48,030 bases of DNA. Origin: Acrocarpospora macrocephala. Its GTDB lineage: Bacteria > Actinomycetota > Actinomycetes > Streptosporangiales > Streptosporangiaceae. Under the pieces are notes generated by a model, which was given only the letters and a program-made list of their open reading frames with translations, searched no databases and was not told where the DNA came from. Shown piece after piece: positions 34,656 to 42,307 of the stretch. Where the stretch lies: NCBI RefSeq assembly GCF_009687865.1, contig NZ_BLAE01000087.1, forward strand, positions 1 through 48,030, given 5' to 3'. A program made the position numbers and the translations under genes. Every line of letters begins with the position of its first letter. Within the stretch, counting starts at the first letter, position 1.

Positions 34656-34745
34656 GAGAGCACCAACCAGATCCAGCGGATGGTGATGGCCCGTCAACTC
34701 CTGAAGTAGCCCCTGACATGCAGAAACCCCGTCACGCGGGGTTCG
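34656..34745 (+). repeat. Direct repeat, right copy: 3' end of acyl-CoA dehydrogenase plus terminator
   Basis: Diverged copy of 33361-33450. It encodes [16 protein letters not shown] followed by a stop and a shortened hairpin (AACCCCG 34725-34731 with CGGGGTT 34737-34743). Nothing of the rest of the gene remains upstream. Third-position changes but an unchanged peptide suggest it came from a homologous gene in another strain and not from a fresh local duplication (inference). Confidence 0.92.
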
Positions 34746-34752
34746 AGGGGGG

Positions 34753-34866
34753 CGGCGAAGTCGTTCGAGCGGGTGGCGGATCGGTGACCAGGTGGCCGAG
34801 TCGAATGCCTGGGCGCTTCGCTGATGTTGGCCGGGCGGCTTGATCCCGCGCACGAGGTCGTAGCCG
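34753..34866 (+). repeat. Long direct repeat, left copy, bounding the 11-kb island
   Basis: A 114-bp sequence starting CGGCGAAGTCGTTCGAGCGG, found again at 46213-46325 in the same orientation with about seven substitutions and one 1-base gap. It ends 5 bases before the stop of the sensor kinase gene at 34872. It shows no convincing coding capacity and no terminal inverted repeats. Confidence 0.93.
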
Positions 34867-34871
34867 AGCCA

Positions 34872-36023
34872 TCACTCCTCGTACGGCAGCCGCACAGTAA
34901 CGGCAAGGCCGCCCTCGTCGCGTGGCCGGGCGGTAACCGTGCCGTCGTGCGCGCTGGCGATGGCCCGGACGATCGACAGGCCGAGGCCGCTGCCGCGCTC
35001 GGAGTTCAGCCGGTCGCCGCGCAGCCGCCGGAACGGCTGGAAGATCGCCTCGATCTCGTAGGCCGGTACAGCAGGCCCGGTGTTCTCGACCACCAACTCC
35101 ACCATGTCGCCGCGCCGTCGGCTGGTCACCCATGCCGCGCCGTCCCGCAGGTTGTGCCGGATCGCGTTCTCCACGAGGTTCTGCACCAGCCGTTCGACCA
35201 GCGCCGGGTCACCTGCGGTCGGCGCGGATCCCGGCGCGCTGTGCATGGTGATCCCGCGTTCCGCGGCCTCGGCTGCCGCCTGGTCCACCACATGTTCCAC
35301 CACGTCGGACAGGTCGAAGCGGGTCCGGTCGAGGACGGCCTGGTCGCCCTCGGCCAGGGCGAGCAGGCCGTCGATCAGCCGCTCGTGCCTGGCGTTGACC
35401 ACCAGCAGTGACTCGCCGAGTTGCCTGACCTCCGCGGTCGCTCCCGGTCCGCGGACCGCCACGTCTACCAGGGTGCGGTTGACGGTGAGCGGGGTGCGCA
35501 GTTCGTGCGAGGCGTTGGCGATGAACCGCCGCTGCCCGTCCAGGACGCGGGCCAGCCGTCCGAGCATGCCGTCGAAGATGTCGGCCAGTTCCTTGATCTC
35601 GTCGTTTGGGCCGTGATAGTCGATGCGCTCGGCCAGGTCGTGGCTGAGTGCCACGCGCCGGGCGGCGGCGGTCATCTTCCGGGCCGGGCGGAGCACCAAG
35701 CCGGCCGCCCACCAGCCGGTGGCCGCGGCGATCGCCGTGGTTCCGAGCAGGGCGAGGGCTCCCAGGTTGCGTACGTTGTCCAGGGTGTTGCGGAGGTAGA
35801 CCCGCTGGACCGCCCGCTCGTAGGCCGCCTGGGCCCGGGGCGTCTCGTCCATCGGCTCCCACCTGCCGTCGCCGGTGCGAAGCAACAGGATGTCCTCCTC
35901 CTGCGGGAGGGGCCCGAGGTTCTGCTGGACGATGAGGAAGACCGCGGCCAGCAGCAGGCCGCCGATCAGGAGGGACATGGCGCCGAACAGCAGGGCGAAC
36001 CGCATCCGGATGGTCGTTCTCAT
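34872..36023 (-). CDS. Sensor histidine kinase
   Basis: Kinase of 383 residues. Two helices (about 9-32 and 88-110) flank a short extracytoplasmic loop containing QEEDILLLRTGDGRW. A HAMP region follows, then phospho-acceptor His173 in NASHELRTPLT and the ATP-binding boxes NAIRHN, VENTGPAVP and GSGLGLSIVR. The ATG at 36023 overlaps the stop of the response regulator gene as ATGA. The 3' end runs up to the long direct repeat, so the island boundary almost touches this gene. Confidence 0.92.
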   Translation of the reverse strand: MRTTIRMRFALLFGAMSLLIGGLLLAAVFLIVQQNLGPLPQEEDILLLRTGDGRWEPMDETPRAQAAYERAVQRVYLRNTLDNVRNLGALALLGTTAIAAATGWWAAGLVLRPARKMTAAARRVALSHDLAERIDYHGPNDEIKELADIFDGMLGRLARVLDGQRRFIANASHELRTPLTVNRTLVDVAVRGPGATAEVRQLGESLLVVNARHERLIDGLLALAEGDQAVLDRTRFDLSDVVEHVVDQAAAEAAERGITMHSAPGSAPTAGDPALVERLVQNLVENAIRHNLRDGAAWVTSRRRGDMVELVVENTGPAVPAYEIEAIFQPFRRLRGDRLNSERGSGLGLSIVRAIASAHDGTVTARPRDEGGLAVTVRLPYEE

Positions 36024-36676
36024 GGAATCCGGTATCCGACTCCCGGCACGGTCTCGATGACCTGGGGCTCGCCCAGTTTGCGGCGCAGCTTCATCATCGT
36101 GGTCCGCACCGTGTTGGTGAAGGAATCGATGTGCTCGTCCCACACCTTCTCCAGCAGTTCTTCGGTGGAGACCACGGCGCCGTGGGCCCGCAGCAGTTCG
36201 GCGAGCAGGCCGAACTCCTTTCGGGCCAGCGGGACGTAGCGCCCGGCGCGGAAGACCTGCCGGTGCGCCCGGTCGAGGCTGATGTCGGCGCGTCGCAGGA
36301 CAGGCGGATCGGCGGGTCTGGTACGGCGGCCCAGCGCGTGTACCCGGGCGACCAGTTCCTCGAAAGCGAACGGCTTGGGCAGGTAGTCGTCGGCGCCGAG
36401 GAACAGGCCTGCCACGCGGTCCCGGACGCCGCCTGCGGCAGTGAGCATGAGGACCCGGACGAGGCCTCCCGCCTCGGCCACGTTCCGGCAGACCTCGTCG
36501 CCGTGGACGAGTGGCAGGTCCCGGTCCAGGATGAGCACGTCGTAGTCGTGGACGGCGAGCCGCTCCAGGGCCGCCTCGCCGTCGTAGGCGATGTCCACGG
36601 CCAGCGCCTCGTCGCGCAGGCCCGCCGCGATCGAGTCGGCGAGCATTTGTTCGTCCTCGGCGATCAGGACCCGCAT
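36020..36676 (-). CDS. OmpR-family response regulator
   Basis: Regulator of 218 residues: receiver with acidic residues in AEDEQ, phospho-acceptor Asp51 (ILDRDLPLVHG) and KPF lysine, then a winged helix ending in VIETVPGVGYRIP. It is first in an operon with the sensor kinase and is transcribed away from the MBOAT gene. A 34-bp palindrome lies in the shared upstream region and is a candidate binding site for this protein. Confidence 0.93.
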   Translation of the reverse strand: MRVLIAEDEQMLADSIAAGLRDEALAVDIAYDGEAALERLAVHDYDVLILDRDLPLVHGDEVCRNVAEAGGLVRVLMLTAAGGVRDRVAGLFLGADDYLPKPFAFEELVARVHALGRRTRPADPPVLRRADISLDRAHRQVFRAGRYVPLARKEFGLLAELLRAHGAVVSTEELLEKVWDEHIDSFTNTVRTTMMKLRRKLGEPQVIETVPGVGYRIP

Positions 36677-36730
36677 CGTCTCTCCCCCTGCTACCCGGGT
36701 GCGCGGGTCAAGGGTGTCAGAGGCGAAATA

Positions 36731-36764
36731 ACGCGAGCGTAACCAAATCCGGTTACGCCCGCGT
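36731..36764. promoter_or_regulatory. 34-bp palindrome between divergent genes
   Basis: GCGTAACC (36737-36744), a 6-base AT-rich centre and GGTTACGC (36751-36758) are perfectly symmetric, and the symmetry extends outward with ACGCG/CGCGT after one mismatch. It lies 55 bases from the regulator start and 55 bases from the MBOAT start, well placed to control both directions. Confidence 0.75.
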
Positions 36765-36819
36765 GATCGGGTACTTGCTGGAATTCCGGGCGTTGGCCTC
36801 CGCTATCCCCGGGACACCG

Positions 36820-38247
36820 ATGTCGTTCGCCTCCCCTCTGTTCCTGTGGTTCTTCATGCCGGTCACGCTGCTGGCCTGCTGGCTGCTGCCGCCGCGCCAC
36901 CGCAACGGGGTCGTCGCCGCGGCCAGCCTGTTCTTCTACACCTGGGGCGCAGGGCCGTACACCGTGCTGCTGCTGTCGGCCATCGCCGTCAACTACGGGG
37001 CGGGGCTCGCGCTTGACTCGGTACGGCTGCGGGACAGGCCGTGCGCACGCAGGGCAGTCCTGGTGGCGACCGTCGGGTGGGATGTGGCGATTCTTGCGGT
37101 CTGGAAGTACGCCGGTTTCGCCAGCCGGCAGATCGACGCGCTGTCGGGCCTGCTGGGACTGGGCGACACCCCGATCGTGGCTCTCGCCCTGCCGATCGGA
37201 ATATCGTTCTTCACCTTCCACCACCTTTCCTATGTGGTGGACGTTTACCGGGGTAGCACGCCCGCCCAGCGAAGCCCCGTCCGGTTCATCACGTACATCA
37301 CGATGTTCCCCCAGCTCGTCGCCGGGCCGATCGTTCGCTACCACGAGATCGCCGCACAGCTGGACGACACCCGCCGCGACCGCTTCGGTGGCCTCGCCGT
37401 CGGGTTTCCCCGCTTTGCCCTGGGGCTGGCCAAGAAAGTGATCGTCGCCGACTCGCTCGCCCCCGTGGTGGACGCCGCGTTCGCGCACGAAGGCGGTCAA
37501 CTCACGACCGCGACGGCGTGGCTGGGAGCCTTGGCGTACACCCTGCAGATCTACTTCGATTTCTCCGGCTACTCGGACATGGCCATCGGCCTGGGCATGA
37601 TGGTCGGATTCCGGCTTCCGGAGAACTTCAACCGGCCGTACTCGGCGTACTCCATCACCGACTTCTGGCGGCGCTGGCACATGTCGCTGTCCCGCTGGTT
37701 CCGCGACTACGTCTATATCCCGCTTGGCGGCAACCGCGGTGGCGCCCCGCGGACCTACCGCAATCTACTGATCATCTTTGTGCTCTGCGGCTTCTGGCAT
37801 GGAGCCGAATGGACCTTCCTGGTGTGGGGCCTGTACCACGGCGGCCTGCTGGTGGCCGAACGGCTGCTCGGCTGGGACCGCCCGCCCCGCGCTGTCTGGG
37901 CCCTGGCGCTCCGGCGCGGCACGACCCTCCTGCTGGTCGTGGTCGGCTGGGTGCTCTTCCGGTCGCAGAGCATGGCCGAGGCAGCGGACATGCTGCAGGC
38001 GATGTTCACCTGGAGGCCGGGTGGTCTGGAGGAGTTCGCCGTGAACCGCCAGCGGATGCTCACCTTCGCGCTGGCGCTGGTCGTCGTGGCATTGCCGGCC
38101 TCGCGCGCGCTCGGCCCACTGATCGAATCGGAACGGGGACCGGCGGCGTGGGTGGCGCGTTCCGCGCTGACGTGGGTGGCCGCCCCGTACGCGGCGATGC
38201 TGGTCGCCGCCGGCACCTTCAGCCCTTTCCTCTACTACCAGTTCTGA
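36820..38247 (+). CDS. MBOAT O-acyltransferase (AlgI/DltB-like)
   Basis: Polytopic membrane enzyme of 475 residues that passes acetyl or other acyl groups across the membrane to cell-surface polymers. The N-terminus MSFASPLFLWFFMPVTLLA is typical of AlgI-type proteins and fixes the ATG at 36820. Conserved motifs are QLVAGPIVRYHEI, DFWRRWHMSLSRWFRDYVYI (His287), and the presumed catalytic His327 in CGFWHGAEWTFLVWG. The gene is followed 13 bases on by an AlgJ/AlgX-like gene, so together they form a complete O-acetylation module. Confidence 0.92.
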   Translation: MSFASPLFLWFFMPVTLLACWLLPPRHRNGVVAAASLFFYTWGAGPYTVLLLSAIAVNYGAGLALDSVRLRDRPCARRAVLVATVGWDVAILAVWKYAGFASRQIDALSGLLGLGDTPIVALALPIGISFFTFHHLSYVVDVYRGSTPAQRSPVRFITYITMFPQLVAGPIVRYHEIAAQLDDTRRDRFGGLAVGFPRFALGLAKKVIVADSLAPVVDAAFAHEGGQLTTATAWLGALAYTLQIYFDFSGYSDMAIGLGMMVGFRLPENFNRPYSAYSITDFWRRWHMSLSRWFRDYVYIPLGGNRGGAPRTYRNLLIIFVLCGFWHGAEWTFLVWGLYHGGLLVAERLLGWDRPPRAVWALALRRGTTLLLVVVGWVLFRSQSMAEAADMLQAMFTWRPGGLEEFAVNRQRMLTFALALVVVALPASRALGPLIESERGPAAWVARSALTWVAAPYAAMLVAAGTFSPFLYYQF

Positions 38248-38260
38248 GTGAGGGACACCG

Positions 38261-39385
38261 ATGACCGTAGCGCGAGGGCCGTTGCTGGCGGCGGCGCTGT
38301 TCTTCTTCGGTCCCGCCCTGGCCTTCGCCGCGGGCGATCGTGCGGCGGAGATCGAGAACCGGAGGCTGCCGCAGCCTCCGGCGTTGTCGCGCGGCTGGGA
38401 TGTCATCCCGGACACGGAGGCCTGGGCGACCGCTCACCTGCCACTGCGACAGCACGCGGTACGCGGCAACGCCACCCTGTCGGACTTCCTGTTCGGGCAC
38501 GCCCCGTCGTACGGCACGGGTTACCCGCGGGTGATCGAGGGGCGCGACGGCTGGCTCTACTTCGGTGACGATGTCACCGAAGCCTGCCGACCGCGCTGGT
38601 CCATCGCCGAAACCCTCGATCGCCTGCGTCGTCTGGCCGAGATCGTACGAAAGTCCGGCAGGCGATTCCTGTTCACAGTCGCCCCCGACAAGACCACGAT
38701 CTCCCCGAACCGGCTGCCGGAGAGCTTCCCCGGCCAGGACTGCCTGCGGAAACGCAAGCAGGAGTTCTGGGCCGCGCTGCGGGCGGCACATCTGCCCGGT
38801 TACGTGGATCTTCGGGGTCCGCTGGAGCGGGCGCAGCTGGAGTCCGGCACGCCGGCGTACTGGCGGACCGACAGCCACTGGACCGAACACTCCGCCGGAC
38901 TGTACGGAATCGAGCTGGCCCGTACCCTCCACCCTGGCCTGTCCCGGCACACCCGGCTGGTGAAGGTCGGGCAGATGGCGCGAAAGGGAGACCTAGGCGG
39001 GCTGCTGGGCGCGCCCCGCGAGGAGATCATCGACCGGTGGCGCCTGGTCCGGGACGGCGTACAGCAGCTCAGGAAGGACGACCGCGAGCTGCCCGCGTCG
39101 TTCAGCATCGCGAACGCCTCGGACCGCGCGCCGCTGTTCCAGCCCAGGTCCCTGCTCATCGGCGACTCGTTCACCCGCAACTCGCTGCCGTGGGTGCTCC
39201 CCTACTTCGCCGACCTCACCTACCTGCGCAGCGATGCGCCCGCCACGGCGGGGCCGGACCACGTCGCACACAAGATGGCCCAGAGCGAAACGGTGGTGTT
39301 GGAGATCGTGGAGCGCTATCTCGTCGGCGGCCACGCCGAGATGCTGGACGACGCCATGCTCGCCGCCCTCGACCGAACGCTCTGA
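38261..39385 (+). CDS. AlgJ/AlgX-like extracytoplasmic acetyltransferase
   Basis: Exported or membrane-anchored SGNH-type protein of 374 residues with an N-terminal signal sequence (LLAAALFFFGPALAFAAG). RDGWLYFGDD is the family's entry motif. The catalytic pieces are Asp204 and His206 (RTDSHWTEHSAG) and the nucleophile Ser303 (LLIGDSFTRN). It is expected to receive acyl groups from the MBOAT partner and place them on an extracellular glycan. The polymer is unknown and no glycosyltransferase is nearby. A 33-bp piece covering its stop codon is repeated at 46342. Confidence 0.88.
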   Translation: MTVARGPLLAAALFFFGPALAFAAGDRAAEIENRRLPQPPALSRGWDVIPDTEAWATAHLPLRQHAVRGNATLSDFLFGHAPSYGTGYPRVIEGRDGWLYFGDDVTEACRPRWSIAETLDRLRRLAEIVRKSGRRFLFTVAPDKTTISPNRLPESFPGQDCLRKRKQEFWAALRAAHLPGYVDLRGPLERAQLESGTPAYWRTDSHWTEHSAGLYGIELARTLHPGLSRHTRLVKVGQMARKGDLGGLLGAPREEIIDRWRLVRDGVQQLRKDDRELPASFSIANASDRAPLFQPRSLLIGDSFTRNSLPWVLPYFADLTYLRSDAPATAGPDHVAHKMAQSETVVLEIVERYLVGGHAEMLDDAMLAALDRTL

Positions 39386-39459
39386 GCGTTGTACGGCGGG
39401 CGTCTTTGTCGGCGGTGACTGCTAGAAATTGACTTCCCCGCCTTCGCTGAGGAGTCCCA

Positions 39460-40383
39460 GTGATCCACGCGCATCTCACCGAATTCCACGGCCTGCCCGT
39501 TCGCTACGTCCACCAGGAAGCCGGTGCGACGGCCTCGCAGGTCGCCTGGCGCGTCCAAGGGGATTCGTACGAGGAACATGAGGAGACCTTCGCCGACATC
39601 TTTGAGCTACTGCTCGACTGGGACGACTGCGATGACGTGCGGGCGCTCGTCGTGGGCACGTGGGGGTCGGCCCACAACAACGACCGAGCCGATGTGCCGG
39701 TCCGGTTGCTCGTCGAGGCCGCGCCCCGGCTCCCCGCGTTGGAGGCGATCTTTCTCGGCGACTATGTCAGCGAGGAGTCCGAGATCTCCTGGATCGGGCA
39801 GACCGACGTGACGCCCCTCCTGACCGCCTACCCCCGGTTGAAGCGACTCGACGTTCGCGGCAGCGACGGGCTCGGATTCCGGCCCGTCGTCCACACCGCG
39901 CTCGAGACGCTCCGTTTCGAGTCCGGCGGCTTGCCCGCCGCCGTGGTCCGCGCGATCGGCGCGTCCTCGCTGCCCGCGCTCCGCCATCTGGAACTGTGGC
40001 TCGGTGACGAGCAGTACCAGGGGGATTCCGGGCCGGACGACTGGGCGGCGATCCTCGCGGGCGGCGGCCTGCCCGCGCTGACCCATCTGGGCCTCCAGGA
40101 CAGCGTCCGGCAGGACGAAGTGGCCGCTGCCGTGGCCACCGCGCCGATCGTGGCCCGGCTGGAGTCGCTCGATCTGTCCATGGGCGTCCTGACCGACGCG
40201 GGTGCCGAGGCGCTGCTGTCCGGCCAGCCGCTCACCCACCTCAAGCGGCTCAATCTCCGTCATCACTACCTGAGCGAGGAGATGGCCGCGAATATCGCGG
40301 ACGGGCTCAGTGGCGTCGAGGTCGACCTGTCTGACCGGCAGGATCCTGAGGAGGACTGGCGCTACATCGAGGTGTCCGAGTGA
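39460..40383 (+). CDS. STM4015-family leucine-rich-repeat-like protein
   Basis: First gene of a five-gene operon; 307 residues. The N-terminal ~90 residues (YEEHEETFADIFELLLDWDD) are followed by leucine-rich-repeat-like turns such as LPALEAIFLGDY, YPRLKRLDVRGS, LPALRHLELWLGD and LTHLKRLNLRHHYLS, so the fold is probably a solenoid used for protein contacts. I recognise it as the family named after Salmonella locus STM4015. GTG start with GAGGAG 5 bases before it. Its stop overlaps the next start (GTGA). No catalytic motif is seen; a scaffold or substrate-recognition role is inference. Confidence 0.85.
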   Translation: MIHAHLTEFHGLPVRYVHQEAGATASQVAWRVQGDSYEEHEETFADIFELLLDWDDCDDVRALVVGTWGSAHNNDRADVPVRLLVEAAPRLPALEAIFLGDYVSEESEISWIGQTDVTPLLTAYPRLKRLDVRGSDGLGFRPVVHTALETLRFESGGLPAAVVRAIGASSLPALRHLELWLGDEQYQGDSGPDDWAAILAGGGLPALTHLGLQDSVRQDEVAAAVATAPIVARLESLDLSMGVLTDAGAEALLSGQPLTHLKRLNLRHHYLSEEMAANIADGLSGVEVDLSDRQDPEEDWRYIEVSE

Positions 40384-41504
40384 CCGTGGCCGGTGCCACC
40401 GGGGAAACACCGGCGTTCGCGGTCGTCGGCACGCCGGGGGACCGGCGGGTGGACATGTTCACGTCTGCGCTGCGCGCCCACGGACTGCCCGAACCGTCCG
40501 TAATTGCCTGGCGTGACGTGCTCGCCGGGGCGGAGGTGCGCATTCCGGAGCGGGCACTCGTCCGCGTCGACTCGCCCGGAGAGGACGCCGAGGCCGACGC
40601 GTTGCTGCGGGGCCCCGGCTCGCCCACCCGGGTCGGAGGCGGGGCGTCCTGGCATGCCGCGTTCGTGCGCGGTCTCGAACGGGTGCGGCGGGCCGTGGCG
40701 CGGACGCCGGGCGCGCGGCTGCTGGGGGACGTCGAGGAGATCGCCGTGATGTTCGACAAGCGGCGGTGCCACGCCCGCCTGCTGGCCGCGGGTGTGCCCG
40801 TCCCGCCTGCTCTCGCCGCGCCGATCGACGGCTACTCCCACCTGCGCGAGCTCATGACACGAGCGGGCTGGAGCAGGGTGTTCGTCAAGCCGGCCCACGG
40901 CTCGTCCGCTTCGGGAGTCGTGGCGCTCCAGGTCCGGGGTACTCAGGTCAACGCGGTTAGTTCCGTCGAGCTCATTCGCCCCTGGTCGGGACACGCCGAG
41001 CTGCACAACTCGCTTCGCGTACGCACCTATACCGACGAGGCGGAGCTGGCCGTGATCATCGATGCGCTCGCCCCCGACGGGCTGCATGTGGAGCGCTGGT
41101 TCCCCAAGGCCTCGTGGAACGGACAGGTGTTCGACCTCCGCGTCGTCGTGATCGGCGGGCGGCCCACGCATGTCGTTGTCCGCGCTGGCCGTACCCCCAT
41201 GAGCAATCTGCACCTGGGCGGCGCTCGTGGTGATCTGGAGCAGGTCCGGGCCCGGCTGGGGGAGGCGGGATGGGAGCGAGCCATGCGTATCTGCTCGCGC
41301 GCGGCCGCCTGTTTTCCCGGTTCGCTCATGGTCGGCGTCGACCTGATGGTGGGCATTACCTGGCGCCGCTTCGCCGTGGCGGAGGTGAACGCCTTCGGGG
41401 ACCTGCTGCCCCGGCTCACCGGACTTCCCGAGAGTGGTGTTCGCGATCTGGACAGCTATGGCGCGCAGGTGGCATGCGTCCTTTCGCCCTGGAGGGCGGC
41501 ATGA
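40380..41504 (+). CDS. STM4014-family ATP-grasp protein
   Basis: Protein of 374 residues with an ATP-grasp-like arrangement: Lys170 in RVFVKPAHGSSASG, the acid/base pair in FDLRVVVIGGRPTHVVVR (Asp252, Arg254), and the metal-binding Glu335 and Asn337 in VAEVNAFGD. Such enzymes join a carboxylate to an amine, thiol or hydroxyl through an acyl-phosphate. It corresponds to the Salmonella STM4014 family; no substrate is known to me. Translation is coupled on both sides (GTGA in, ATGA out). Confidence 0.83.
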   Translation: MTVAGATGETPAFAVVGTPGDRRVDMFTSALRAHGLPEPSVIAWRDVLAGAEVRIPERALVRVDSPGEDAEADALLRGPGSPTRVGGGASWHAAFVRGLERVRRAVARTPGARLLGDVEEIAVMFDKRRCHARLLAAGVPVPPALAAPIDGYSHLRELMTRAGWSRVFVKPAHGSSASGVVALQVRGTQVNAVSSVELIRPWSGHAELHNSLRVRTYTDEAELAVIIDALAPDGLHVERWFPKASWNGQVFDLRVVVIGGRPTHVVVRAGRTPMSNLHLGGARGDLEQVRARLGEAGWERAMRICSRAAACFPGSLMVGVDLMVGITWRRFAVAEVNAFGDLLPRLTGLPESGVRDLDSYGAQVACVLSPWRAA

Positions 41505-42307
41505 GGAACATGCGCGCGATCATCGGCACGCACGACCTGCTGCTGATCACCCTCGACACTCTGCGCTATGACGTCGCGGCTGAGCTGCTGGACCAGGGCA
41601 GGCTCCCCACGCTGGCGCGCGTGCTGCCGGGCGGCGGGTGGGAGCGGCGGCACTCGCCGGGCAGCTTCACCTATGCCGCGCACGCGGCGATCCTGGCCGG
41701 CTTCCTGCCCACCCCTGCCGACCCGGGTCCGCACCCCAGGCTGTTCGCCGCCTCCTTCCCCGGCAGTGAGACCACCGCCGCGGGCACCTGGGTATTCGAC
41801 GCGGGCGATCTGCCGGGCGGGCTGGCCGGTGTGGGCTATCACACGGTGTGCGTCGGCGGCGTCGGCTTCTTCAACAAGCTGACGCCGCTCGGTGCGGCAT
41901 TGCCGTCGATGTTCGCCGAGTCGCACTGGCAGCCGTCGTTCGGGGTCACTTCGCCGACCTCCTTCGAGGAGCAGATCACCTGCGCCGAGCGGGTGGTGCA
42001 CGACCGCGCGGAACCGGTGTTCCTGCTCGTCAACGTGTCGGCACTGCACCAGCCGAACTACTTCTACCTGCCCGGCGCGACCGACGACTCGCGCGCCACG
42101 CACGCCGCCGCGCTTGAGTACGTCGACCGGCACATCGGCCGCCTCTTCGCCTTGATGACCGCGCGCCGGCCATGCCTGGCCATCATTTGCTCGGATCATG
42201 GAACCGCCTACGGCGAAGACGGATATGTCGGTCACCGCATCGGCCACGAGGTGGTCTGGACGGTCCCCTACGGCGAATTCGTGCTTCAACCAGGAGAGTG
42301 GCCTTGA
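41501..42307 (+). CDS. STM4013-family alkaline-phosphatase-superfamily hydrolase
   Basis: Protein of 268 residues with the metal site of the sulfatase/phosphatase superfamily: Asp19 (LLLITLDTLRYD), a candidate nucleophile Ser55 or Thr57 in SFTYAAH, and Asp232, His233 and His245 in CSDHGTAYGEDGYVGHR. It has no signal peptide, so it should act in the cytoplasm, unlike most alkaline phosphatases. It matches the STM4013/SEN3800 hydrolase family. Start ATG overlaps the previous stop; the stop overlaps the next start as TTGA. Confidence 0.85.
   Translation: MRNMRAIIGTHDLLLITLDTLRYDVAAELLDQGRLPTLARVLPGGGWERRHSPGSFTYAAHAAILAGFLPTPADPGPHPRLFAASFPGSETTAAGTWVFDAGDLPGGLAGVGYHTVCVGGVGFFNKLTPLGAALPSMFAESHWQPSFGVTSPTSFEEQITCAERVVHDRAEPVFLLVNVSALHQPNYFYLPGATDDSRATHAAALEYVDRHIGRLFALMTARRPCLAIICSDHGTAYGEDGYVGHRIGHEVVWTVPYGEFVLQPGEWP

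Noticed and set aside
34455-34853. Minus-strand open frame across the debris region
   Set aside because: It spans three unrelated duplicated fragments and has no ribosome site or recognisable domain.
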